A stretch of DNA of 28,677 nt from JAGNHB01 sp964436005. GTDB taxonomy: Bacteria > Acidobacteriota > JAAYUB01. The position numbers and the translations under genes were made by a program. This document shows, piece after piece, positions 21,278 through 28,677 of the stretch. The stretch spans positions 1-28,677 of the forward strand of contig CAYTBK010000045.1 in the NCBI GenBank assembly GCA_964436005.1. The letters run 5' to 3'. The notes beneath the pieces are model-generated. The model did not search any database. It was not told where the DNA came from and saw nothing but the letters and a program-made list of their open reading frames with translations. How positions within the stretch are numbered: the stretch's first letter is position 1; every line of letters starts with the position of its first letter.

Positions 21278-24249
21278 AGACCTTCGACCCGGCCATCGCC
21301 GCCTGCCTGGCGGCCAACCAGCTCGACGGGCTGTACTGGCTGGCCGAGGTGGAGCTGTCGTCCGGAACTCTCTATCTGTCCGATTCGAAGATCATCGAGT
21401 GGAACGGGCACGTGTGGAGCCCCTACCTCGACCCGGAAGAACCGCTGGGCGACATCGAGGAGAGCCTCAAGCTGGACGAGAAAAACAATGCCGGCCTGAA
21501 CCTGGGCAACATCGACAGCACCATCAGCGCAATCATCCGCAGCAACGACATCGAACACTCCGAATGCCGGATATACCTGTACTTCGAAGAGACCGGCCAG
21601 GCCGCGCTCTGCTTCCGGGGAGTCTGCAGCAAGGCGGACGCGCTCAAGGAGGGGGTCGTGGAAGTGCCCGTGATCCCTCACCTGCACGGGCCGCGCGTGA
21701 AGCTCCCCGGTGAGAAGTTCAGCACCATCTGCCGTTTCGCCTGCCGGAATTTCGGGGACGGCAAAAGCTGCCTGTACGACCCGGCGAACGGGTACGGGGC
21801 GTACCAGACCGGGACGACCCCCTACGCTTCCTGCCCAGGCACACGGAAGGCCTGCGGCGACCGGGGCATGATGGCGGTCAACAAGAAGGCGCCGTGGGAC
21901 GCGAGCAGCGACCCGTTGCCCTGGTGCAATTTCGGGGGCTTCGCCAAGTTCACGGGCAAGGACCGGGGAAGCTACAAGTCCGGGTTCTTGGGTCTGGGCC
22001 GCACCCGGTACACTTCCACCAGCCGGTGGCCGGACAATTTCCTCGGGAGCGCTATTCCTCTGGTGTACGGCCGCATCATGGTTTCCGGCAAGACGTTCTA
22101 CTCGCTGGACGAATCGTCGTGGTTCCTCGGGGGGGCGATTTTCAGCGACGGCCGGTGTGAGGGCATCGCCTCGAATTCCGACGTGTATCTGAACGGCGAT
22201 AACAGCCATCAGTACCCCTGGTTCACGCAGGGATGGGTGGGCCAGCGAAGGCCCAACTACCTGCCCGCTTCCGATTCGCAGGGGTCACTCCCGGACGCCT
22301 ATGCCGGCACGGCCTACGCCGTGCTGCGGGTGCCCGACGAGGTGGGGGTGCAGTCCGACCGCGACGCGGAGATCGAGGCCCTGATGAAGGGCCGCCAGGT
22401 GTCCATCTACCAGAAGGTGGCCGGCGAATGGGTCAAGGACGGCGACTACTGGTCGGACGACCCCATGGACATCATGGCCGACTTGCTGTGTTCGGACCGG
22501 GGCGGGCTGCGGTTCGGCTACGACAAGATCGATCTGGACGTCTTCGACGAGAAGGCATATTCCTGGGAGTCCATTTTCGACCGGGACGGGAAGACCAGGA
22601 AAAGGTTCATGGCCAACGGGGCGGTCATGGACAGCTCCACGGCGGGGGAAGTGCTGGAACGCTTCCGGGAAGAGTTTTCCATGTTCTTCCGCCTGAACGG
22701 GGAAAAAATCACCTGGGGGTTCATCCGCCCCAACGCGTCGAGCGTCTTCACCTTCGACCATGCGCTGCACAACATCGCCGTCGGGGAGGATGGGGCTTCG
22801 TCGGTCGAAGTCAGCGAGCGGCCGGCGGAAGACGTTCCCAACCGCCTGTACGTCAGTTTCCTCGATGAAGACAACAATTTCGAGAAGACCACCTTCCACC
22901 TGGACGCCATGGATTCCATCGTCAAGGCGGCAAAGGTCATCGACGAATCGTGGTATCTGGCCTGGACGACCAACATCGGCCAGGCGTTGAGGATCGCGTC
23001 GAACAAGTTCGAGCGGCTCATCAGCGGGAACTACAAGGCGTCCTGGGTCAGCCCGCTGTCGACGATGGCGGTGGAGGTGGGGGACGTGGTCACCCTGGTG
23101 TCGGACCACCTGCCAAATGGGCAGCAGACCATGCTGATCACCAAGCGGACACTGACCTGGGACTTCTCGATAAAATATGAAGCGGAATTGTATCAGGGTT
23201 CATTTTATGACGACCTGGTCTCGGAGGATTACAGCGATTTCATCCGCGAGCCGGCCGATGCGAAGCTCCGGTTCCCGGCCGCGGTCACCGGCCTGTCCGC
23301 CGTCGAATCGCCCGTGATCCTGGACGGGCAGCGGTACAGTGAAGTCACCGTCACGTACACGCCCCCGGCCGACGACGCCATCTGGCACCATGCCGAGACC
23401 TGGTGGCGGGCCGACTCGGACCCGGCCGATTCCTGGCACTACGCCGACCAGTCGTTCGGCGGCACCAGCATTTTCCGGCTCAACCCCGGCGGGGGGAAAC
23501 AGCTCCACATCCGTGTCGTGTCCGTCTCCCGCTACGGGGTCAAGCTCGATCCTCGCTCCACGGACAACCCGGAGGTGGACCTGTCCATTACCGGGACCAC
23601 GGACGCGGCGGCCCCCGGGGCGCCGCAGAACCTCGTTGTTACCGGGCATTCTGGCGACAACGGAGTTCCAGTCGGGACCTACAGGATCACCTTTGACAGT
23701 GCCGCCAATTGGCAGAGCGTGTCGGCCATCGAGATCGAATGCGCAACCACGTTGCCGTTTCAGGGGACGCCGCTCCACTCTTGGGAGATCCAGCAGGATC
23801 CGGGTAATCCAACGATTTCGGGACACTATTCCTTAGATGTCCAGGAGAGCGCCGGGGGCTTGTATTTCCGGGTCCGGGCCATCAATTCCTTCGGAGAGGG
23901 AAATTGGGCCACTACCGCCTCGACGGTCAGCAGTTACAAGGACGCTGGCCTGCCAGGCGGCCCGAGCAATCTGGCCGTTGCTGTCAACGGGTACGACATC
24001 ATCGTCCACTGGGACGCCCCTGCCGACAATGCCGCCGGGATCCGGGAGTACCAGGTCCGGGTGGGCCTTTGCAAATACTTCGAAACAAACGGGATCTGGA
24101 CCATCCCGACCGGGATCACGACAACCGTGGACTCCACTCAGCGCGAGGCCCGGGTGCGCGTCCCGGAGTCCGGTGAGTACGCGGTCGGGGTGCTGGCGGT
24201 CAACGACCACGGCGTCGGCCCGTTGTCCATCTTCGAGGAGGAGTCATGA
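21274..24249 (+). CDS. tail tip protein: L-like Cys-rich domain fused to J-like hub with FN3 repeats
   Basis: A 991-residue protein. Residues 1-220 resemble the L/DUF2163 tail proteins: a beta start (LYWLAEVELSSGTLYLSDSK) and a cysteine cluster at C153, C157, C166, C187, C194 (CRFACRNFGDGKSC), the type that binds an iron-sulphur cluster in lambda L and GTA relatives. From about residue 255 (FLGSAIPLVYGRIMV) it continues as a J/gp27-like hub with AGEVLERFREEFSMFFRLNG and VEVGDVVTLVSDHL. Residues about 680-790 and 895-991 look like fibronectin type III domains (ITGTTDAAAPGAPQNLVV, GPSNLAVAVNGYDIIVHW). In lambda L, K, I and J are separate. The start overlaps the previous stop (ATGA), as does the next gene's start. 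Confidence 0.8.
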   Translation: MKTFDPAIAACLAANQLDGLYWLAEVELSSGTLYLSDSKIIEWNGHVWSPYLDPEEPLGDIEESLKLDEKNNAGLNLGNIDSTISAIIRSNDIEHSECRIYLYFEETGQAALCFRGVCSKADALKEGVVEVPVIPHLHGPRVKLPGEKFSTICRFACRNFGDGKSCLYDPANGYGAYQTGTTPYASCPGTRKACGDRGMMAVNKKAPWDASSDPLPWCNFGGFAKFTGKDRGSYKSGFLGLGRTRYTSTSRWPDNFLGSAIPLVYGRIMVSGKTFYSLDESSWFLGGAIFSDGRCEGIASNSDVYLNGDNSHQYPWFTQGWVGQRRPNYLPASDSQGSLPDAYAGTAYAVLRVPDEVGVQSDRDAEIEALMKGRQVSIYQKVAGEWVKDGDYWSDDPMDIMADLLCSDRGGLRFGYDKIDLDVFDEKAYSWESIFDRDGKTRKRFMANGAVMDSSTAGEVLERFREEFSMFFRLNGEKITWGFIRPNASSVFTFDHALHNIAVGEDGASSVEVSERPAEDVPNRLYVSFLDEDNNFEKTTFHLDAMDSIVKAAKVIDESWYLAWTTNIGQALRIASNKFERLISGNYKASWVSPLSTMAVEVGDVVTLVSDHLPNGQQTMLITKRTLTWDFSIKYEAELYQGSFYDDLVSEDYSDFIREPADAKLRFPAAVTGLSAVESPVILDGQRYSEVTVTYTPPADDAIWHHAETWWRADSDPADSWHYADQSFGGTSIFRLNPGGGKQLHIRVVSVSRYGVKLDPRSTDNPEVDLSITGTTDAAAPGAPQNLVVTGHSGDNGVPVGTYRITFDSAANWQSVSAIEIECATTLPFQGTPLHSWEIQQDPGNPTISGHYSLDVQESAGGLYFRVRAINSFGEGNWATTASTVSSYKDAGLPGGPSNLAVAVNGYDIIVHWDAPADNAAGIREYQVRVGLCKYFETNGIWTIPTGITTTVDSTQREARVRVPESGEYAVGVLAVNDHGVGPLSIFEEES

Positions 24250-25154
24250 TCCGGTTCAGCGGAAGGCTGTGGAAGGTGTCGGTGATGAACGGGAGCAGCG
24301 CGAGCGTCGTTTCGCAGTCGGTGGGCGGGCGAACGGCCTTGACCTGTACTGCTCCGAGCGGTCTGGTGCGGGGCTACCTACCGCACGGGATGGGTGGGGC
24401 GCATATGTCCTGCGGGGCCATCGGGTTGTCGACCGATGCGGTCAAGGCGGCTTTGGTCTTGGACTGCTGGTTGGCGTTCCCCACCTTGGCGGGCTTGGCC
24501 TCCGGCAGTTGGACGTCGATCCTGTGGACCTGCCTCTGGACCGGCAGCGGGACTCCGACCGTCGGGACCTATTTTTATGTTCACCTCATGGTCAACTACG
24601 ACGGCACGACGTACCGCCTCTACTTGGTCCGGCAGTACGGCACGGTGAGCGAGTCGATCCTGCTCGGCACGATCGCGCAGGGAACGACCTACCACCGCTA
24701 CACGGCCTGGATCTTCCGGGACAAAGCGTACACGTCGACCGACGGGGCCGCCCCGACTGCGAACACCTACGCCGGTGGGGTGCCGACTGTTCCGGTGTAC
24801 CCGGACGCGGTGTATTTGGAGTGGCAAGGCGGTGTTTGTGTCCCGGCTTGGGACGCGTTCCGCCTGGACATCGAAGAGTACGACGCCGGAACGGACCTGG
24901 GGACCAGCCGCACGAATGGCCATCAGGACAACGGGACAGTTTTTGCGATCGAAAAGACCGCTCTGGCCGGACTAATTTCCAACGGCAATGCTCATGCCTT
25001 TTCCATTTCCAACGGGGCTTTCGACGCAAGTGCGCTCACGGCAGATAAAGATTACCTGCTGGCCAAAGTGCTCTCCGACAACATGGGAGGCTTTTCGGCC
25101 AAGGTGAACAAGAGCGCCGCCGGGGCCGTGACTCCTAGCAACTGGAGCATCTGA
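24246..25154 (+). CDS. tail-associated beta-rich protein, possible adhesin
   Basis: A 302-residue protein beginning MIRFSGRLWKVSVMNGSSAS. It is rich in Gly, Thr, Ser, Val and aromatic residues with alternating strands, typical of phage tail surface proteins. A stretch such as YFYVHLMVNYDGTTYRLYLV followed by WIFRDKAYTSTDG recalls jelly-roll (LamG-like) folds, but I see no diagnostic motif. It has no catalytic site or membrane segment. It is coupled on both sides: its start overlaps the tail tip stop (ATGA) and its stop overlaps the tail fibre start (TGATG). Probably a minor tail or receptor-contacting protein; assignment by context. Confidence 0.6.
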   Translation: MIRFSGRLWKVSVMNGSSASVVSQSVGGRTALTCTAPSGLVRGYLPHGMGGAHMSCGAIGLSTDAVKAALVLDCWLAFPTLAGLASGSWTSILWTCLWTGSGTPTVGTYFYVHLMVNYDGTTYRLYLVRQYGTVSESILLGTIAQGTTYHRYTAWIFRDKAYTSTDGAAPTANTYAGGVPTVPVYPDAVYLEWQGGVCVPAWDAFRLDIEEYDAGTDLGTSRTNGHQDNGTVFAIEKTALAGLISNGNAHAFSISNGAFDASALTADKDYLLAKVLSDNMGGFSAKVNKSAAGAVTPSNWSI

Positions 25155-28030
25155 TGATACTGAGGGGCGCCGCGACAGGGGTGGTGACGGGAGGAGCGAA
25201 CACGTTCGGGTTGAGCGTGACGGACCCCGCCCGTCCGGACCTGTCATGGTCCCGGCCCGCCTATGCCCGGGTGACCGGGGAAATCCTCGACACCCCGCAC
25301 CCGCCGGTCTTCCTGTCGGTGACTGCAGGCGAAGGCCGCTTGCGGGTAACCGTTTTGTCGGAGCCGCCGGTGGATGGCTACCAGATCGGGATCAGCGAGA
25401 CCAGTTACACGGCCCCGCTCGTCTGGTGGAACACCAGCAGCGGGAGCATCGATCAGGTGCAGACCGGCGGGCCTTTCTACCTGTGGGCGCGAGCGACTTA
25501 CAAGGGCGCTGTTAGCCTCTGGAGCGTCTATGGGCAGATCCGGCCGGAAGACGAAGAATGGCGGCTCACATGGGCCGACGAGGCGATGGACGGAGCGGAC
25601 GGCGCCGCGTACGATTACGCCACGGTGGCCTATGGGCACACGTCCGGGTTCCAGTTTCTCAAGCCGTCGGGGTACACTCCGTGGATTCACCAGTATTGCT
25701 CTTATGTCGACGCATTCGGCTTGAGCCTCCTGCCTGCCGTCGGCGGGCCGAAGGGGACCCGCATCGACACCCGTTTGGTGACCGGCGCAAGTTCGGCGAA
25801 GCTGACCGGCGTGGCGTTCGGGTTCGACCGGACTGCCATGCAATCGGCCCCGACTTCCACCGCCTATTACGGGTTGGCCCTGCGGACGGCCGGTGGGGAC
25901 GAGAACTACGCGAAGTACCTGAGCCTGTATCACGTTCTGGATCAAACAGCGACGCTGATCGCCGAGGCCGACGTCACCTCGCTTATGACCTCCCGCCCAT
26001 ATGCCGGCGGGGGGACGTTGTACTGGGTGGATGTGTCGGTGCAGGCGCGGCAGAATTCTTTCCAGGTGATTGCGAAAGGGCAACTCGTTCTCAGCGCGAC
26101 CGACAACACCATCCCGTGGATGGACACGAAAGTCGGCACCGGCCTCTGGTATCAGGGAAGCTCGAATATCGGCTACTCCTTGACGTACTACATGAACACG
26201 GGCCTGGAGGATTACCTCCGGGCGTACGCCCGCGACCACACCGGCGACCCCGAAACCGTCACCCCCGGGGCCACGCTGCACAACGGCCTGGACGGGCGGT
26301 CGGCCGCGGACTGCCACCCGGCTTCCGCCGTAACCGTCACCCCGACAGGGGCCATTGCCGCGACCGACGTGCAGGCGGCCCTCGCGGAACTGGACTCGGA
26401 AAAATCCGCTGTGGGTCACACCCACGATGACCGCTATTACACCGAAACGGAACTGTCTACCTCTGGTCAGTCCTCTGTCCACTGGGACAACATCACGAAT
26501 GAGCCGTCAACCTATCCCGCCTCTGCCCACACCCACTCCGGCGGGGACATCACCTCCGCCGTGGCGAGTGCCACGGATGCCGACACGGTGGACGGGATTC
26601 ATGCGGCGAATCTGATGCAACTGAACGCTAGCCAAGTTTCCACAGCAAATAAAATTTTTCAAAACGAAGGGTGGGACACTCCGCTGGGGATACGGAGCAC
26701 TAAAAATTCAACTGAAGGGGCCGGGTGTACGTATCTGGCAATTCGTACCATCGTCAATGGCTTGGACACACTGGTCGGAGGCGTGCTGGGGACCAACTCT
26801 GCGGCCGCTCAACCGGGGACGTATCGCCCCGCCGGCACCCATCTGAATGGTATGAAGTCGGGTGGCGTGGACATCCGCTCCGGCGGGGCTACGGCTCCGG
26901 TGACGATCTCCACAGGGGGGGCCGATGCCGATTTTGCTGTCGAGCGGGTCAGGGTGGCGGCGGACGGGGCTGTGACTATCGCAGGGAACACCGTATGGCA
27001 CGCGGGCAATGACGGCCCAGGCTCGGGGTTGGACTCCTGTTCCGTGGACGGCATCCAGGGGGCGGCCATCGCGCAGAAATGCACCGCTGCCACCATCACG
27101 GTCGGCCCCAGCGGGCGCGACTTCACCACGCTCCAGGCCGCCTGGGACAGCCTAAAAGGCAAGACGTTGACCGGCTCGGTGAACATCGACGTGGATGCCG
27201 GGACGTACGACCCCGTAACGCTTAACGCCAACCCCTATGGACGGTATGTCAATTTCCGTGGGGATATGCGCGGCGGGTCGGGGGTGGCCTACGCCGTGTC
27301 GGGGAACATCGCAAAGGACGGCGACAACTGCACGGTCACGCTGGCGACCTGGCCGACCGGCACATGGGGGGCGGGGGATTACGTCACTATCGGCGACTGC
27401 ACGACCGCCGCGAACGTCGGCCGGTTCCCTGTCGTGAGCGTCGATGCCGTGAACTACACCGTCACCTACACCAACGCGGCCGGGGTGGCCGAGGCGGCCA
27501 AGACCGGGACGCGGCTTGTCTTCTGCCCCAACCGGATCGTCAGCCGGGCCACCGACGGGCAGGACTTCGCCGTCGGCGAACACGTCGGGCAAATCATCGG
27601 GTTCACCTGTCTGGGGACGGTCAACAGTCAAGGTATCTACTTCAACGGGGCGTACAACGTGAACCTGACACGCGTCCACGCCTACGGGATGAGCATGGGG
27701 ACCGGGGGCTACGGGGGCGGAAACGCGGGGTTGAACTATTTCTCCGCTGTGAAATGCACTTACGGCTACTACGCGACCTCGGGCATGGGGGCCATCTGCT
27801 ACTACGCGAACTTTCACAACTGCACACTGGGCGTGAACGTTTCGGGCCGGTCTGACTTCACGAACTCGGCGTGGGTGGTCACGGCCACCGGCTGCGGAAC
27901 CGCTTTCATGTCCAAGGGCTTTTCGCCCATCACCCTTCAGTCCAGCCATGTCGCGTCGGACAACACGACGAACTACATCCCCGCCACGGCGAACACCGTC
28001 AGCACCGACGGCGGGCTCATCATCCGGTGA
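25154..28030 (+). CDS. tail fibre with HTHDDRY-type repeats and beta-helix-like end
   Basis: A 958-residue protein. The N-terminal part (about 1-380) is beta-rich and probably attaches to the tip. Residues about 395-495 have typical fibre repeats (ATDVQAALAELDSEKSAVGH, THDDRYYTETEL, HTHSGGDITSAV, ADTVDGIHAANLMQLNAS), with a second VDGI motif at about 633. Residues about 645-958 start like pectate-lyase type right-handed beta-helices (TITVGPSGRDFTTLQAAWDS, NIDVDAGTYDPVTL) and continue with many short strands and aromatic residues. This may bind or cut a surface polysaccharide; I see no defined catalytic triad. Codon use changes near 26620-26760. It follows two coupled tail genes and is followed by a small gene after 12 bases. 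Confidence 0.82.
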   Translation: MILRGAATGVVTGGANTFGLSVTDPARPDLSWSRPAYARVTGEILDTPHPPVFLSVTAGEGRLRVTVLSEPPVDGYQIGISETSYTAPLVWWNTSSGSIDQVQTGGPFYLWARATYKGAVSLWSVYGQIRPEDEEWRLTWADEAMDGADGAAYDYATVAYGHTSGFQFLKPSGYTPWIHQYCSYVDAFGLSLLPAVGGPKGTRIDTRLVTGASSAKLTGVAFGFDRTAMQSAPTSTAYYGLALRTAGGDENYAKYLSLYHVLDQTATLIAEADVTSLMTSRPYAGGGTLYWVDVSVQARQNSFQVIAKGQLVLSATDNTIPWMDTKVGTGLWYQGSSNIGYSLTYYMNTGLEDYLRAYARDHTGDPETVTPGATLHNGLDGRSAADCHPASAVTVTPTGAIAATDVQAALAELDSEKSAVGHTHDDRYYTETELSTSGQSSVHWDNITNEPSTYPASAHTHSGGDITSAVASATDADTVDGIHAANLMQLNASQVSTANKIFQNEGWDTPLGIRSTKNSTEGAGCTYLAIRTIVNGLDTLVGGVLGTNSAAAQPGTYRPAGTHLNGMKSGGVDIRSGGATAPVTISTGGADADFAVERVRVAADGAVTIAGNTVWHAGNDGPGSGLDSCSVDGIQGAAIAQKCTAATITVGPSGRDFTTLQAAWDSLKGKTLTGSVNIDVDAGTYDPVTLNANPYGRYVNFRGDMRGGSGVAYAVSGNIAKDGDNCTVTLATWPTGTWGAGDYVTIGDCTTAANVGRFPVVSVDAVNYTVTYTNAAGVAEAAKTGTRLVFCPNRIVSRATDGQDFAVGEHVGQIIGFTCLGTVNSQGIYFNGAYNVNLTRVHAYGMSMGTGGYGGGNAGLNYFSAVKCTYGYYATSGMGAICYYANFHNCTLGVNVSGRSDFTNSAWVVTATGCGTAFMSKGFSPITLQSSHVASDNTTNYIPATANTVSTDGGLIIR

Positions 28031-28042
28031 GGAGGAGGAACA

Positions 28043-28474
28043 ATGCCAAGTCTAGACCTTCCCGCGGCCCTGGTCCCGCAAGCCAATAAGATCCAGGCTC
28101 GGTTCATCACTCTGGACCGGATGCCCTCCTTCGGCTGTCCGCTGGTCCGGGTGGTGATCGTCTCGGGATACTACGAGGTAGACAGCGAGGGAGCCCCGGT
28201 ACCTAACGCCCTCGGGTTCCCACGATTCACCGTCCGGGACACCCTTCTGGAATTCGAGGTGCCGCTGAATGATCCCCAGGTCCAGCAGATCATGGCGGCC
28301 AGGGAGGTAGAGTTCAAGACCTACGTTATTACTCATCCGGATGTCCCATTAATGGTCACCATCGACAACTATCTGACCCAACTTGCCCTGGATCTCTATG
28401 ACGCCAAATATCTCCACCCCGTCACGGTTGAGGCGGAAGCCCCCGTGGTGATCCTACCGGAGGTGCTGCCATGA
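28043..28474 (+). CDS. small protein after the tail fibre
   Basis: A 143-residue protein with GGAGGAGGAA at 28031-28040, an excellent ribosome binding site. It is acidic and beta-prone (PLVRVVIVSGYYEVDSEGAP, FTVRDTLLEFEVPLNDPQVQ) and ends in Val/Pro-rich sequence. It is not clearly a tail fibre assembly chaperone of a known family, although that is the common role for a gene of this size here. Its stop overlaps the next ATG (ATGA), and that next frame is cut short after 16 codons. It may be the last intact phage gene in the window. Confidence 0.65.
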   Translation: MPSLDLPAALVPQANKIQARFITLDRMPSFGCPLVRVVIVSGYYEVDSEGAPVPNALGFPRFTVRDTLLEFEVPLNDPQVQQIMAAREVEFKTYVITHPDVPLMVTIDNYLTQLALDLYDAKYLHPVTVEAEAPVVILPEVLP

Positions 28475-28521
28475 CCTGCCGGCTCGGACAGAGTTGCGAA
28501 TTTTTGACTGCTGTATTCTAA
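28471..28521 (+). pseudogene. 16-codon remnant of the next phage gene
   Basis: ATG 28471 overlaps the preceding stop (ATGA) and has GGAGG at 28459-28463, the same coupling seen through the tail operon. The frame encodes only MTCRLGQSCEFLTAVF and stops with TAA at 28519-28521. After about 28490 the sequence becomes AT-richer. This looks like the first codons of a lost gene joined to unrelated DNA, though a genuine tiny peptide cannot be excluded. Confidence 0.45.
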
Positions 28522-28677
28522 TGTCTAGGGCGTAGACAGAGAAAATGGCGTTTCATAATATGAAACGCGACTTCGACCAAAGTTAAGACAATTTGTGCCC
28601 GATTTTATGACAATCGGTATGAACGAGGCGCACGAAGGCCACGAACGAGGAGGGAGTTCGGGGGCTTGCGGTATGAT
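28522..28677. promoter_or_regulatory. right flank: palindromic operator-like region, no complete gene
   Basis: A perfect palindrome GCGTTTCAT-AAT-ATGAAACGC lies at 28548-28568, and CCGATT (28599-28604) pairs with AATCGG (28612-28617). Both look like binding sites for dimeric regulators. An open frame from ATG 28608 (MTIGMNEAHEGHERGG) runs off the window; its HEGHE-type sequence with the repeated ACGA-containing bases looks more like a degenerate leader than a protein, and I do not call it a gene. The region is probably host DNA beyond the phage, with control sequences for a gene that lies outside the window. Confidence 0.45.

Noticed and set aside
25154..28030. Diversity-generating retroelement target in the tail fibre
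   Set aside because: No reverse transcriptase, no template repeat and no matching variable repeat seen in the window.
14078..28568. ATGAAACGC shared by the hairpin at 14078 and the right-flank palindrome at 28560
   Set aside because: A 9-base match is not unusual at this length, and the two contexts (bulged mRNA-type hairpin, symmetrical palindrome) differ.
1765..28590. GTTAAGAC shared by the left flank (near 1769) and right flank (near 28583) as an attachment site
   Set aside because: Only 8 identical bases with weak similarity around them; expected by chance in a window of this size.
1..28677. CRISPR arrays, tRNA genes or complete insertion sequences
   Set aside because: No regularly spaced repeats, cloverleaf-like sequences or transposase genes were seen on either strand.

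Overview
The window is the late (virion) region of a temperate, tailed phage carried by a GC-rich bacterium. The head genes follow the order known from phage Mu and its relatives: lysis, Mu gp26-like, winged-helix small protein, small terminase, large terminase, portal/MuF, protease with scaffold, capsid, decoration protein, gpG, gp36-like and gp37-like proteins. The tail is different: there is no contractile sheath gene, but there is a tube protein, a frameshifted G/GT chaperone pair, a long tape measure and a lambda/GTA-like tail tip. The element therefore combines a Mu-type head with a long non-contractile tail, as in the B3/D3112-type transposable siphophages. The host is probably a Gram-negative bacterium, because exported proteins and a lipoprotein are encoded among the phage genes. 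Desulfobacterota or Acidobacteriota would fit the look of the flanking genes, but this is only inference.

Layout: positions 1-2100 are lower in GC and not obviously phage-like. They hold the end of an unknown gene, an exported hypothetical protein, a minus-strand DUF5131 (phage Gp37/Gp68, three-Cys-motif) protein and a small unknown gene with its own promoter. Positions 2116-2724 hold a divergent XRE-type regulator and an intergenic control region with three perfect inverted repeats and a 9-bp tandem repeat. Positions 2725-6622 are lysis and packaging, interrupted by an exported 'moron' protein between the small and large terminase genes. Positions 6634-7224 hold a lipoprotein and a 58-residue protein. 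Positions 7279-15071 are the head: one 1011-residue chain fuses portal, MuF and a PBECR2-type nuclease-like domain; the protease gene has an internal ribosome binding site for the scaffold; then come capsid, decoration and head-completion genes. Positions 15082-28474 are the tail: tube, G/GT by -1 frameshift at CCCTTTG, an antisense membrane-protein moron, tape measure, distal tail protein, L/J-like tip, an adhesin-like protein, a tail fibre and a small last gene.

After 28474 the phage pattern stops: a translationally coupled start gives only 16 codons before a stop, and AT-richer sequence with a perfect operator-like palindrome follows. No integrase, transposase, replication gene or Mor/C activator is visible. 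The early genes are either upstream of the window or missing. Most late genes overlap or nearly touch, which suggests long co-transcripts, punctuated around the head genes by four strong GC stem-loops without a long T-tract. I saw no tRNA, rRNA, CRISPR array or complete insertion sequence.
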